Positions 54,575 through 63,935 of a stretch of 64,000 nt of DNA are shown piece after piece. The stretch is from positions 186,001-250,000 of the forward strand of contig CAVQKQ010000013.1 of NCBI GenBank assembly GCA_963713085.1. The letters are read 5' to 3'. The notes under the pieces are model-generated. The model was not told where the DNA came from and ran no database searches. It saw only the letters and a list, made by a program, of their open reading frames with translations. The position numbers and the translations under genes were made by a program. The stretch is from PFJX01 sp963713085 (GTDB lineage Bacteria > Pseudomonadota > Gammaproteobacteria > Burkholderiales > Thiobacillaceae). Positions within the stretch are counted from its first letter, which is position 1. Each line of letters starts with the position of its first letter.

Positions 54575-56244
54575 CAGGCCCGCTCCCTGGCCCAGGAATC
54601 CTTCAGGGTCACGGTGCGGTTGAACACCAGGCGCTCGCCGGGTCGATGGTCGAACCGGTCCGCGCAGAAATATCCCAGGCGCTCGAACTGGTAGCGGGTT
54701 TCCGGGCCTGCACTACGCACCGCCTGCTCCGCCCAGCCCCGCACCAGCCGGAGGGAAGCCGGGTTGAGGAATTCCAGGAAATCGCGGTTCTTGTGGCCGT
54801 CCGGTTCGGGATCCGTGAACAGACGGTCGTAAAGCCGCGCTTCCACGGGTACGGCGTGGCTGGCGGAAACCCAGTGGATCACGCCTTTCACCTTGCGTCC
54901 GACGGGATTCCTGCCCAGGGTGTCGTGATCGATGGAACAACGCAACTCCACCAGCTGGCCATCGGCATCCTTCACTACTTCGTCGCACTTGATCACGTAG
55001 GAATAGCGCAGGCGCACCTCCCCGTCCGGGGACAGACGCTGCCAGCCTGGTGGGGGCGATTCACTGAAATCGTCCCGTTCGATCCAGATCTCCCGGGCGA
55101 TGGGCACCTCCCGTTCGCCGAATTCCGGGTGTTGGGGATGCAACCCGGCGGAACGGCTGGCCGTCATGCCTTCCTGAAAATTGCTCAAGACCACCTTGAG
55201 CGGATCGAGCACGGCCATAACCCGGGGGACCTTGGCCTCCAGATCCTCCCGGATGGCGCCTTCCAGCACGGCCATGTCCACCACGTTCTCGCTCTTGGAA
55301 ATGCCGATGCGGCGGGCGAACTCGCGGATGCCCTCGGCCGTGTAGCCGCGTCGACGCATGCCGTGGATGGTCGGCATGCGCGGATCATCCCAGCCGCTCA
55401 CATGGCCCTGCGTGACGAGTTGGTTGAGCTTGCGCTTGCTGGTGACGGTGTAATGCATTTCCAGCCTGGAAAACTCGATCTGCTGGGGGTGGCAGGGCAC
55501 CGGCAGCTGATCCAGCACCCAATCGTACAAGGGCCGGTGATCCTCGAACTCCAGTGTGCACAGGGAATGGGTGATGTTTTCCAGGGCGTCCGAGATGCAG
55601 TGGGTGTAGTCGTACATGGGGTAGATGCACCAGGCATCCCCGGTGCGGATGTGGTGGGCCCGCTTGATCCGGTAAATCACCGGATCGCGCATGTTGATGT
55701 TGGGGCTGGCCATGTCGATCTTGGCGCGCAGGGTCCTGGCCCCGTCTGGAAACTCGCCCGCCTTCATGCGCCGGAACAGGTCCAGGTTTTCCTCGATGGA
55801 ACGGTCGCGGTAGGGACTGTTGCGCCCCTTCTCGGTCAGGGTACCCCGGTAGTCCCGCATCTGCTCCGGGGTCAGGTCATCCACGTAGGCCAAGCCCTTG
55901 AGAACCAGCATCTCGGCATAGTCGTAAAGTTGCTGGAAGTAGTCCGATGCCCAGTGAACGGAACCATTCCACTTAAAGCCCAACCAACACACATCCTCCT
56001 GGATGGCCAGGGCGTATTCCTCGGTCTCCTTTTCCGGGTTGGTGTCGTCGAAGCGCAGGTTGCAGGTGCCCTGATAATCCTGGGCCAGGCCGAAGTTGAG
56101 ACAGATGGATTTCGCATGCCCCACATGGAGATAGCCGTTGGGCTCGGGGGGAAATCGCGTCGCGATGACCTGGTGTTTGCCGCTTTTCAGGTCGCTCTCG
56201 ATGATGGAGCGAATGAAATGCTGGACGGGGGTGTTGTCGCTCAT
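54574..56244 (-). CDS. glnS: Glutaminyl-tRNA synthetase
   Basis: 556 aa class I synthetase. RFPPEPNGYLHVGHAKSICL (HIGH), NLRFDDTNPEKE, and the KMSKS equivalent VTSKRKLNQLV. C-terminal beta-barrel anticodon-binding domains. Direct charging of Gln-tRNA, so the amidotransferase route is not needed for Gln. Confidence 0.96.
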
Positions 56245-56351
56245 GGTTCTGGATTGGGATCGAGAGGCGGGAAGATTTTGAATTGTGCCCCGCGAAGGCT
56301 AGAATTCGCGTGGGTTTTAACCACTAATAACCGAAGAAAAGCATAGCACAG

Positions 56352-57392
56352 ATGACCCTGAATCGTTTCTCCGCCGCTCTCCTGATTGCCTGGATTCCCT
56401 GTGCGGCTATTGCCGCCGCGCCAAGCATTCAGGATGCGAACCTGGCCTTCCACAAGGGCAACAACAGCGTCGCCCTGGATAAAGTGAACGGTTTTCTCGC
56501 CAGCAATCCCAAAGACGCCCAGGCCCGGTTCCTCAAAGGCCTGATCCTCACCGAACTGAACCGCTACAACGAAGCGATCAAGGTCTTCTCCGACTTGACC
56601 GAGGATTACCCTGAACTCCCTGAGCCCTACAACAACCTTGCCGTGCTCTACGCCGCCCAGGCCGACTACGAGCGCGCCAAACAGAGCCTGGAGATGGCCA
56701 TCCGCACCCATCCCAGCTACGCCACGGCCCACGAGAACCTGGGCGACATCTACGCCAAGATGGCCTCCCAAGCCTATGACAAGGCCCTTCAGCTGGACCA
56801 GTCCAACACCTCGGCCCAGACCAAGCTGGCCCTGATCAAGGAACTGTTCAATCCGGGCCAGCGCGCCCTTGAACCTGGCAAGTCCCAGGACGGCGGCAAA
56901 GGCAAGGCGAAGCCGACACCAAAGATGGCTCAGGCCGCTCAGGAATCGGCCGCAGCCCCAGCCAAGCTCGCAGCCGCGGAAGCACCGGCGACAGCAGATG
57001 GCAATCCCACCTCGGAGCAATCGGCCGGCAAGGCAAACCCCGCTTCGTCCGCCCCGATCGATCCGAAAAAAGCACTGGACGAAACCCTGCATGCCTGGGC
57101 CCAGGCTTGGAGCAATCGTGATGCCGACGCTTACCTGAAGTTCTACGGCGACAACTTCAAAATCCCGGGGAACGGGGATCGCGCTGCCTGGGAAGCGGAG
57201 CGCAAAGACCGTGTTACCCGCCCCGAGTTCATCAAGATCGGCCTGGATCGCATCCGCATCAGCGTGAAGGGGGATACGGCCAGGATCAAATTGCGCCAGC
57301 GTTATTCCTCCAACATTCTGAAAAGCACCGATTGGAAAACCCTGGACCTGGAAAAACAGGGTGATGCCTGGAAGATCGTCCAAGAACGATGA
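56352..57392 (+). CDS. Exported TPR protein with C-terminal NTF2-like (Csd6-type) domain
   Basis: 346 aa. Signal peptide (LLIAWIPCAAIAA); TPR repeats about 28-165 (ARFLKGLILTELNRYNEAIK, PYNNLAVLYAAQADYERAKQ, ATAHENLGDIYAKMASQAYD); an Ala/Pro/Lys-rich linker about 180-240; then an NTF2-like domain (TLHAWAQAWSNRDADAYLKF, ARIKLRQRYSSNILKSTDWK, WKIVQER). The same domain ends the next gene, with which it overlaps by four bases. Probably a periplasmic partner of that L,D-transpeptidase-fold enzyme. Confidence 0.8.
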   Translation: MTLNRFSAALLIAWIPCAAIAAAPSIQDANLAFHKGNNSVALDKVNGFLASNPKDAQARFLKGLILTELNRYNEAIKVFSDLTEDYPELPEPYNNLAVLYAAQADYERAKQSLEMAIRTHPSYATAHENLGDIYAKMASQAYDKALQLDQSNTSAQTKLALIKELFNPGQRALEPGKSQDGGKGKAKPTPKMAQAAQESAAAPAKLAAAEAPATADGNPTSEQSAGKANPASSAPIDPKKALDETLHAWAQAWSNRDADAYLKFYGDNFKIPGNGDRAAWEAERKDRVTRPEFIKIGLDRIRISVKGDTARIKLRQRYSSNILKSTDWKTLDLEKQGDAWKIVQER

Positions 57393-58630
57393 GCACCCTC
57401 TACCGGCACCTGCTACGCCTCGCCTTGCTGCTGGTCACGAGCCTGGCCATCGGCGCCCCGGCTGCAGATAAGCCCATCCAGCTCGCCGCCGCCGACAAGA
57501 GCGTGTTCCTTTCTTCCCCCGATGCCCTAATCGCGAAAACCCTCCAGGACATCCGCACAAACCGCCTGGACGACGCCCTCAAGGAAGTTGACCGGGTCAT
57601 TTCGATCCGCCCGGATTTCAAGCTTGCCCACTTGATCCGCGGCGACTTGCTCATGGCCCGGGTCAAGCCTTTGCTCGGCATGGGGGACGTGGCCTCCCCC
57701 CCGGCCCAGAACATAGCCGACTTGCGCGACGAGGCGCGGGTGCGTCTGCTCGGCACCATCGAACAGCCGGATCCTTCCTTCCTTCCGCGACAGATACTGC
57801 AACTGGCGCCGGAACAGAAATATGCCCTGCTGGCGGATGCCAGCCGTGCCCGCCTATACCTGTTCGAAAATGTCGATGGTGAGCCCCGTCTGAAACGGGA
57901 TTTCTACATGACCATCGGCAAGAACGGGACCGACAAACGCACCGAGGGCGACAAGAAAACGCCGGTCGGGGTCTATCACATCGCGGATCGCCTGCCGCGC
58001 CGACAACTCGCGGACTTGTACGGGGATGGCGCCTTCCCCTTGAATTACCCCAATGCATGGGATCTTGCCCATGGCCGCAGCGGCCATGGCATCTGGTTGC
58101 ATGGCGTGCCTTCCGATACCTACAGCCGCCCGCCTCGCTCCAGCGACGGCTGCGTCGTGGTGGCCAATCCCGACTTGGAAGAACTCAGCAAATGGGTGCA
58201 GGTCGGCGTGACCCCCATCGTGATTGTCGACCGGGCCGACTGGGTGGACCGCGCCACCTGGGAAAAGACCAGGGACGACCTGCTGGCCCAACTCGCGAGT
58301 TGGCGCCAGGACTGGGAAGCCAAGGCGGCCGATGACTTCCTGGGCCATTACTCGACCGCCTTTCTGCAAGGCAGCGGCCGCGCCTGGGCCGAAGCCAAAC
58401 GCCGCAATATCGTCGGAAAGGACTGGATTCACGTGGAGATCCGCGATGCCAGCCTGTTTCTTTATCCCGATGGGGATTTGGCATACACCGATTTCACCCA
58501 GCACTACAGCAGCGACAAACTCGTCAGCACGGCACACAAGGAAATGTATTGGCATCGGGATGACGGCCACTGGCGTATCGTCATGGAGAACGCAACCGAA
58601 CTACCCGGCACCGCCCTCGCGCAGCGCTAG
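57389..58630 (+). CDS. L,D-transpeptidase-fold enzyme with NTF2-like C-terminal domain (Csd6/Pgp2/YafK-like)
   Basis: 413 aa. Signal peptide (LLLVTSLAIGAPAA); N-terminal helical region with a TPR-like unit (LKEVDRVISIRPDFKLAHLI); YkuD catalytic domain about 150-270 with HGIWLHGVPSDTYSRPP then SSDGCVVVANPDL (catalytic His and Cys); C-terminal NTF2-like domain about 295-405 (WEAKAADDFLGHYSTAFLQG, FTQHYSSDKLVSTAHKEMYW, HWRIVMEN). Enzymes with this layout (H. pylori Csd6, C. jejuni Pgp2) trim peptidoglycan peptides and set cell shape; E. coli YafK detaches Braun lipoprotein. Which activity applies here is not deducible. Confidence 0.85.
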   Translation: MSTLYRHLLRLALLLVTSLAIGAPAADKPIQLAAADKSVFLSSPDALIAKTLQDIRTNRLDDALKEVDRVISIRPDFKLAHLIRGDLLMARVKPLLGMGDVASPPAQNIADLRDEARVRLLGTIEQPDPSFLPRQILQLAPEQKYALLADASRARLYLFENVDGEPRLKRDFYMTIGKNGTDKRTEGDKKTPVGVYHIADRLPRRQLADLYGDGAFPLNYPNAWDLAHGRSGHGIWLHGVPSDTYSRPPRSSDGCVVVANPDLEELSKWVQVGVTPIVIVDRADWVDRATWEKTRDDLLAQLASWRQDWEAKAADDFLGHYSTAFLQGSGRAWAEAKRRNIVGKDWIHVEIRDASLFLYPDGDLAYTDFTQHYSSDKLVSTAHKEMYWHRDDGHWRIVMENATELPGTALAQR

Positions 58631-58633
58631 ACC

Positions 58634-59227
58634 ATGTTCAGTCATCACCGCCGCTCTGTCCTCTTTCTCGCCTTGGCTATCCCGTTTTCCAGCCCCGTTT
58701 ATTCCGCTTCCTTATCTCGAAAGGCCCCCATGGTCATACTTCACACCAACTTCGGCGCCATCACCCTTGAATTGGACGACCATGCCGCCCCCGACACGGT
58801 TGCCAACTTCATGCAGTACGCAAGGGACGGCCACTATGACGGCACCGTCTTCCACCGGGTGATCGATGGCTTCATGATCCAAGGGGGTGGGTTCACCGCC
58901 GATATGCAGCAAAAGCCCACTCGCGCCACGATCAAGAACGAGGCCGACAACGGGCTGAAAAATGCCGCCTATACCATCGCCATGGCGCGCACGCCCGACC
59001 CTCATTCAGCCAGCAGCCAATTCTTCATCAATGTGGCCGACAATGCCTTCCTGGATTTTCGGGAACCCACGGCGCAGGGTTATGGCTACTGCGTGTTCGG
59101 CCATGTCAGCGAAGGCCAGGATGTGGTGGACCGCATTCGCAAGGTCCACACCGGCATGAAGGCAGGTCATCAGGACGTGCCGGTGGAGGATGTCCTGATC
59201 GAGCGGGCGGAAATCCTGGAGAACTGA
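58634..59227 (+). CDS. Cyclophilin-type peptidyl-prolyl isomerase
   Basis: 197 aa if translated from 58634, where the N terminus looks like a signal peptide (RSVLFLALAIPFSSPVYSA). An internal ATG at 58730 gives the usual cytoplasmic PpiB form, MVILHTNFGAITLEL, of 165 aa. Catalytic region VFHRVIDGFMIQGGGF, then SASSQFFINVADNAFLD. The start begins three bases after the L,D-transpeptidase stop, which favours co-translation and export with its periplasmic neighbours. Confidence 0.9.
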   Translation: MFSHHRRSVLFLALAIPFSSPVYSASLSRKAPMVILHTNFGAITLELDDHAAPDTVANFMQYARDGHYDGTVFHRVIDGFMIQGGGFTADMQQKPTRATIKNEADNGLKNAAYTIAMARTPDPHSASSQFFINVADNAFLDFREPTAQGYGYCVFGHVSEGQDVVDRIRKVHTGMKAGHQDVPVEDVLIERAEILEN

Positions 59228-59294
59228 TCTCCCGTCGGCATTGGGCATGGATTGAACGACGGCATCCCGCCCGATCCTGAAGCCGATTTCGAGC

Positions 59295-60026
59295 ATGCCC
59301 GCCCCATCCTGCCTATTCATATCGGATCTTCACCTTTCGCCCGATCGGCCCGGGTCGGTACGGTTATTTCAGCGCTTCCTGGCCGAGCGGGCCTGGGACG
59401 GTGTTGCTCTCTACATCCTGGGAGATTTCTTCGAGGCCTGGGTGGGCGATGACGACCTTGACCTGCCGTTTCATGCAGCCATCGCAGCCTCCCTGCGAGC
59501 GCTGTCGGAGAGGGGCACTGCCATCTTCTTCCTGGCGGGAAATCGGGATTTTCTCGTGGGAAACCGACTTGCCCAGGCGGCTGGCCTAACCCGGCTCCCT
59601 GATCCGGTCACCATCGATGTGGCTGAAACCCCCACCCTGCTTACCCACGGTGACCAGTTCTGCACCGATGATCGCGCCTATCAGGCCTTTCGCGAGCAGG
59701 TGCGCGACCCCGAATGGCAAAAGACGTTTTTGGCGAAACCGCTGCGAGAACGTCGGGAAATAGCCCTGGCTATCCGGGAACAGAGCGAACATGCCAAGGC
59801 CGGCAAGAAACCCGAAATCATGGATGTGAATCCGGAAGCGGTTGCCCAGGCTTACCGCCGATATCACGTTACGCGCATCATCCACGGCCATACCCACCGT
59901 CCCGCCCGGCACATCAGCCAAGTGGACGGCATACCCCGGGAACGATGGGTATTGCCCGATTGGTACGAAACCGGAGGCTATTTGGCCTGTGACGCCGAAG
60001 GCTGCCGGGCACTACCATTCCCCTGA
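59295..60026 (+). CDS. lpxH: UDP-2,3-diacylglucosamine diphosphatase
   Basis: 243 aa calcineurin-like phosphatase. LFISDLHLSPDRPGSVRLFQ, LYILGDFFEAWVGDD, FLAGNRDFLVG, LTHGDQFCTDD and IHGHTHRPARH give the full set of metal ligands. Lipid A biosynthesis at the inner membrane. The last 49 bases overlap the end of the convergent gene. Confidence 0.94.
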   Translation: MPAPSCLFISDLHLSPDRPGSVRLFQRFLAERAWDGVALYILGDFFEAWVGDDDLDLPFHAAIAASLRALSERGTAIFFLAGNRDFLVGNRLAQAAGLTRLPDPVTIDVAETPTLLTHGDQFCTDDRAYQAFREQVRDPEWQKTFLAKPLRERREIALAIREQSEHAKAGKKPEIMDVNPEAVAQAYRRYHVTRIIHGHTHRPARHISQVDGIPRERWVLPDWYETGGYLACDAEGCRALPFP

Positions 60027-60727
60027 TCGTCGCCGACTGCGATGACGAAGCGGCTGTAATCTTCCGGCAGATAGAACAAGGCCGGGCGGGCCGGCAAGCT
60101 GGCATTCCCCTGGTAGATCCTGGATCGTCCGTCCCAATAACGGATGGTCAAGGGCAGGCCGTTGCGGTATTCAAGCCCGGCCTCACGCACGTCCAGGGCC
60201 AGCGTGCAGGCTTGGCGCAGTTCCTTGGGAGTGCCCAGCCAGGATGCATACTGGTTCGCCGACAAGGCCTGGCGCATATCGGCCAGTAGACGCGCTTCCC
60301 CTTTCAGGATCGGGGCGACCTTGTATTCGGCGCATAGCTGGCCATTCGCACGAAATTGGGTTACGGCGTTTGGACCACTGCTCAAGGGTTTGATCTCGAG
60401 TTTCCAGCCGTTGGGCCAAACCGCTCTGGAGTACTTGCCGGCCGGTATTTCGGTGAGTCGTTTCTCCTGACGGGAAACCAGCCATACCTTGTTCTGACGA
60501 CGATCGAACAGGATGAAGTCTTCATCGTCCCGGCCATAATCCATCCTGAGACGATCACCAAATACCAGAATCCGACTGGTATAGGGCGCCTGCTCCGGGT
60601 CGCTGTCCCAGTAACGGATTTCCGTCATGCTTGGCGCTCCCCAAGCGGGAGAAGCCACCCCGGCAAGTATCGCGGAAACCGCAAGAAAGCCCCCGAGCAG
60701 GGAACCTTCCCACTGCAACCACCTCAT
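59978..60727 (-). CDS. Exported protein of unknown function, 249 aa
   Basis: Signal peptide (GGFLAVSAILAGVASPAWG). The mature part begins with beta-rich sequence (YTSRILVFGDRLRMDYGRDD, EDFILFDRRQNKVWLVSRQE), reminiscent of DUF4412-like proteins that report on membrane-bound state, but no catalytic motif is seen. Single Cys pair (QLCAEYKV, RQACTLAL). Overlaps the neighbouring exported protein gene by four bases and lpxH by 49 (tail to tail). Confidence 0.6.
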   Translation of the reverse strand: MRWLQWEGSLLGGFLAVSAILAGVASPAWGAPSMTEIRYWDSDPEQAPYTSRILVFGDRLRMDYGRDDEDFILFDRRQNKVWLVSRQEKRLTEIPAGKYSRAVWPNGWKLEIKPLSSGPNAVTQFRANGQLCAEYKVAPILKGEARLLADMRQALSANQYASWLGTPKELRQACTLALDVREAGLEYRNGLPLTIRYWDGRSRIYQGNASLPARPALFYLPEDYSRFVIAVGDDQGNGSARQPSASQAK

Positions 60728-61602
60728 TTATCCGGTAAGCCGCCCGCCACTGCGGTCAGGGTATCCCGAATGATGCCCGGCGCCTCGACGATGCGCATGA
60801 ACGAACCCATGCCCACATCAGGCCAGCCCAGGGCGATCCTGAACCGGGCAAAGAGGTGGTTGGCCTTGTTGTTGACCACATAGATCTCATAAGGCAGGGC
60901 GGCAATGTTTTCAGGCCCCGCCGTCTTGACCCACCACCCCTCGCCTTCCTTGGGATCATTGAGGGCAACGCCGAATACCGCCACCTTCTTGTCAGGCATG
61001 ATGATCTCGTAGACCTTGGAGGTCTTGCCCACACCCCGTGCCAGGTTGTCTTGAATGGTCTTCACCGCATCCTCGAAGGCCAGGTGCTCCATGAGCGTGT
61101 TCTTGTCCGATTCGAAACCTTCCATACCGAACATGTACTGGTAATCGGCCAGATCCTGGCGCTGCACATCGCCGCCGAAGGCCTTGCCTTTCCCCAGGGC
61201 TTTGGCAAGCTTTGCCGAGATGGCCCGTACCGTCCTGTCGGCCAGCGGATACTGTTTACGGAAATAAGCACGCTCCCAGTACTCCAAATTCATGTACGAC
61301 ACCGTGCCGTCCGACTTGACCCCGATCCGAATGGGCGCACCGACGATGGCGGCGCCACCCAGCCGGTGCACAACATCCAGAAGTGCCTTGTCGGTCACCA
61401 CCACCACCCCGTATCCCGCCAAACCCTGGGGTGCATATTTGCCCACCACATCGAATCCCGCGTGGGTCAACTTGGACTCGACATTCGTCATGACCGCCTG
61501 GATATCCCCGGCCGGAACCTTGGCGCCATAAAAAAATGGGGAAAGGGCGAGGGCAACCGGCGCCCAGAGCATGAATGCCAGCAAAGAGATCAGCCTGAAC
61601 AT
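60724..61602 (-). CDS. Exported DUF302-like protein
   Basis: 292 aa from ATG 61602 (MFRLISLLAFMLWAPVALAL), nine bases after AAAGG; another start at 61611 adds three residues. Signal peptide, then a possible duplicated alpha/beta domain (VESKLTHAGFDVVGKYAPQG ... TDKALLDVVHRLGGAAIVGA and KTSKVYEIIMPDKKVAVFGV). Periplasmic or membrane-attached; function unknown. DUF302 resemblance is a weak visual match. Coupled to the next exported gene. Confidence 0.5.
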   Translation of the reverse strand: MFRLISLLAFMLWAPVALALSPFFYGAKVPAGDIQAVMTNVESKLTHAGFDVVGKYAPQGLAGYGVVVVTDKALLDVVHRLGGAAIVGAPIRIGVKSDGTVSYMNLEYWERAYFRKQYPLADRTVRAISAKLAKALGKGKAFGGDVQRQDLADYQYMFGMEGFESDKNTLMEHLAFEDAVKTIQDNLARGVGKTSKVYEIIMPDKKVAVFGVALNDPKEGEGWWVKTAGPENIAALPYEIYVVNNKANHLFARFRIALGWPDVGMGSFMRIVEAPGIIRDTLTAVAGGLPDK

Positions 61603-61642
61603 GAAATACATCCTTTGAAATTGACTCGGTAATTATAAAGAA

Positions 61643-61664
61643 AAAGCCGGGCAAGCCCGGCTTT
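61643..61664 (-). terminator. Terminator after the FadL-type gene
   Basis: Perfect nine-base stem AAAGCCGGG / CCCGGCTTT with loop CAAG; on the minus strand it ends in TTTTTCTTT. It lies 24 bases after the porin gene stop. Confidence 0.88.
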
Positions 61665-61687
61665 CTGGTGCGGATATGTAGGAAGTA

Positions 61688-62935
61688 TTACATCTTCCAA
61701 CTGTAGGCGACACCGAGAGAATCCTGATACATCTTGATCTTGTCATTGCCCCCCGCACCCAAGCCATCCGGACCAGTGACCGAGTTCTCGAAGGCATGCA
61801 TATAGGAAACGGTGAGATCTGAGGTCTTGTTCACCGCATAGGACATGCCCAGCGTGATGTGATCCTGAACCACACCGGGCGCCAGGATGTTGAACATGGC
61901 GTCAGACGACTGGATCGGATTGTCGGTGTGGTTGTAGCCGGCACGCAAAGTAATCTTGTCGTCCATCTTGTATTCGACGCCAAGCTTCCAGACGTTAATA
62001 TCCTGCCAGCCGAAGCCGGGGCCATTGGCTGCACCTAGCGGGCCGCCAAGGCCCGAACTCGGGTTGCCGATGGAGTTGACGTCGCTGTAGTTGATGCGCT
62101 GGTAATCCAGGGCCACCGTCAGGTTGGGCATGGCCTGGAATGCCACACCCAGGTTGTAGTTCTCAGGAATGTCGAAGTCCCCCTGCTCAGCGAACAGGCC
62201 GCTGTACTTGCTGAATCGGCTCATAGCAATCTTGCTGGCGTATGCCGCACCCAGCGTCACGTTCGAAGTGATCTTACCCTGCCAGCCCACTCGCACCCCC
62301 CAGCCCGAAGCATCGTCACTGTCTCCCCTGTTGCTAAGGTTGGCTGGGTCGCTAGACAATCCGCCGAACGCTTGCAAGCCCGTCGCCTTGAACAGTTGGT
62401 ATCCGAACAGAGGGGAGATACCGATGGAATTGCTTTCGTTGATCTTGTAAGCAGCCGTCGGAGCAATGATCAACTGCATGAGGTTGACACCCAGCGTCCC
62501 CGAACCGCATAGCAGGTTGGCAGGGCCGAACCCACAATTGATCTGGCCGCCAGCATAGCTGGTATTCATGCCGCCATTACCATATACGCTTACACCCAGC
62601 GAAAGATCGGGGTTGATCATGCGGTTATAGCCGAACTCAGGTATCAGGAAGTACTTCATCCCACTGTTGACGCTACCGTCAAGGCCACCGCCGCTGCGCT
62701 CGGCTGAACGATTGGGACTAAAGAGGTCAGCCCCCAAGTCGATCCGGTCGCCAACCCAAACCATGCTGGCCGGATTATTGGCGCCCCCAAAGGTATCCTC
62801 AGCCATGGCCGTAGCGGCACCACCCATGCCTTTGGCTGTCATGCCGTAGCCGTGGGAAAAATACCCGTCCGTCGCTGTAGCGGATCCGGCAACGCCAGCG
62901 GCTGCCAAGGCAATGAGAAGTTGGGTCTTACGCAT
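61688..62935 (-). CDS. FadL/OmpP1/TodX family outer-membrane protein
   Basis: 415 aa. Signal peptide (LLIALAAAGVAGSATA), then FSHGYGMTAKGMGGAATAMA and FGGANNPASMVWVGDRIDLG, the plug-domain signature with the NPA motif. The C terminus ends SLGVAYSWKM, with alternating hydrophobic residues as in barrel proteins. Uptake of long-chain fatty acids or other hydrophobic compounds. Monocistronic. Confidence 0.92.
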   Translation of the reverse strand: MRKTQLLIALAAAGVAGSATATDGYFSHGYGMTAKGMGGAATAMAEDTFGGANNPASMVWVGDRIDLGADLFSPNRSAERSGGGLDGSVNSGMKYFLIPEFGYNRMINPDLSLGVSVYGNGGMNTSYAGGQINCGFGPANLLCGSGTLGVNLMQLIIAPTAAYKINESNSIGISPLFGYQLFKATGLQAFGGLSSDPANLSNRGDSDDASGWGVRVGWQGKITSNVTLGAAYASKIAMSRFSKYSGLFAEQGDFDIPENYNLGVAFQAMPNLTVALDYQRINYSDVNSIGNPSSGLGGPLGAANGPGFGWQDINVWKLGVEYKMDDKITLRAGYNHTDNPIQSSDAMFNILAPGVVQDHITLGMSYAVNKTSDLTVSYMHAFENSVTGPDGLGAGGNDKIKMYQDSLGVAYSWKM

Positions 62936-63056
62936 GTCTCTCCATCCTTATAAGGGTCTATGTAAATAACGTGAAACTAACGCTGCGGGATGGTAATCAC
63001 GACTTTCGGACTAGGCAAGAAGGTATATGCAAGATATTCGAGAAATCAAACGAAAA

Positions 63057-63072
63057 GCCGCCCTAAGGCGGC
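63057..63072. terminator. Terminator after dsrE2
   Basis: Stem GCCGCC / GGCGGC with loop CTAA, with AAAA and CTTTTT on either side, so bidirectional in form. It lies 40 bases beyond the dsrE2 stop on the minus strand. Confidence 0.7.
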
Positions 63073-63079
63073 CTTTTTG

Positions 63080-63109
63080 GTACTAATTAACCAAGTACTA
63101 ATTAACCAG
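63080..63109. repeat. Tandem pair of 15-base repeats
   Basis: GTACTAATTAACCAA at 63080-63094 is followed directly by GTACTAATTAACCAG at 63095-63109, one base different. It lies between the dsrE2 stop and its terminator. Probably a small slippage duplication. Confidence 0.7.
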
Positions 63110-63111
63110 GC

Positions 63112-63624
63112 TCAGATAAACAGGCAGATATCAGACTCGCCGGCGAACTCGAAGAAGGTGGCGGCCCCACCGTATTCGACACCATCGATGAAATCGCTGT
63201 GTTCGAAACCGAACAGTTCCACGGTCATTTGGCAGGCGATGAACTTGACTTCGGCTTCATGGCACAACTCACGCAATTCCGGGATCGTCGCCACGCCATT
63301 GTTCTTGATGGTTTGCTTCATCAAGGTGGTGGCCAGGGATTCGTAGCCTGGCACCAGGGACTGAACCGCGTTGGGAATGTTCCAGTTGATGTCCTTGAAC
63401 CACTTGGGTCCGAATGGCATCTTCATGGGCATACCCGGGTTACCCAGGGGGCTGACCTTCAGGCAGGACAGATCCTTGCGCAGCATTTGCAGGCCATAGA
63501 AGGTGAAGAAAATTTGGGTTTCGTAACCCAGGGCGGCCGCCGTGGAGGCCAGAATGAACGGGGGGTAAGCCCAGTCCAGCGTTCCCTTGGTCGCGATGAT
63601 CGCCAGTTTCTTTTGATCGTCCAT
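63112..63624 (-). CDS. dsrE2: DsrE2-like sulfur-carrier protein
   Basis: 170 aa from ATG 63624 (MDDQKKLAIIATKGTLDWAY). DsrE fold with LGYETQIFFTFYGLQMLRKD, PGMPMKMPFG, and the conserved Cys in EVKFIACQMTVELFG. The DsrE2 family is membrane-associated or peripheral and passes persulfide sulfur on in sulfur-oxidising bacteria. 51 bases after tusA, forming a tusA-dsrE2 pair; the rhodanese gene often next to them may lie beyond the window. Confidence 0.88.
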   Translation of the reverse strand: MDDQKKLAIIATKGTLDWAYPPFILASTAAALGYETQIFFTFYGLQMLRKDLSCLKVSPLGNPGMPMKMPFGPKWFKDINWNIPNAVQSLVPGYESLATTLMKQTIKNNGVATIPELRELCHEAEVKFIACQMTVELFGFEHSDFIDGVEYGGAATFFEFAGESDICLFI

Positions 63625-63675
63625 CACACCACCTCTCAAATCAAACGTTTAGCGAAAACGCCTTGCAGCGCGTGA

Positions 63676-63903
63676 CTATTTCTTGCGAATAAAAAAAGTA
63701 TATTCGCTGCCGGCTTCCGCGGAGGACAGGAGCTCGTTGCCGGTTTGCTTGGCGAAGGCCGCGAAATCCTTGACGGAGCCCGGATCAGTCGCGATCACTT
63801 TCAGGGTCTGGCCGGAAGTCATCTCGTTCAGGCTCTTCTTGGTACGGAGTATAGGCAACGGACAGTTAAGGCCGCGTGCGTCGAGTTCTTTATCAAAATC
63901 CAT
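63676..63903 (-). CDS. tusA: TusA sulfur-carrier protein
   Basis: 75 aa. DARGLNCPLPILRTKKSLNE contains the CPxP motif whose Cys carries sulfur as a persulfide. LKVIATDPGSVKDFAAFAKQ is the second signature. In sulfur oxidisers it donates to DsrEFH/DsrC or Hdr-type complexes. First gene of the pair. Confidence 0.93.
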   Translation of the reverse strand: MDFDKELDARGLNCPLPILRTKKSLNEMTSGQTLKVIATDPGSVKDFAAFAKQTGNELLSSAEAGSEYTFFIRKK

Positions 63904-63921
63904 GATCGCTCCTTCACAAAA

Positions 63922-63935
63922 TTAGCATGTGCTAA
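63922..63935. promoter_or_regulatory. Possible operator upstream of tusA
   Basis: Hyphenated palindrome TTAGCA-TG-TGCTAA, 19 bases before the tusA start and flanked by A-runs. Size and position suit a dimeric repressor such as the ArsR-type regulators of sulfur genes, but no regulator gene is visible, so this is a guess from form and place. Confidence 0.35.
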
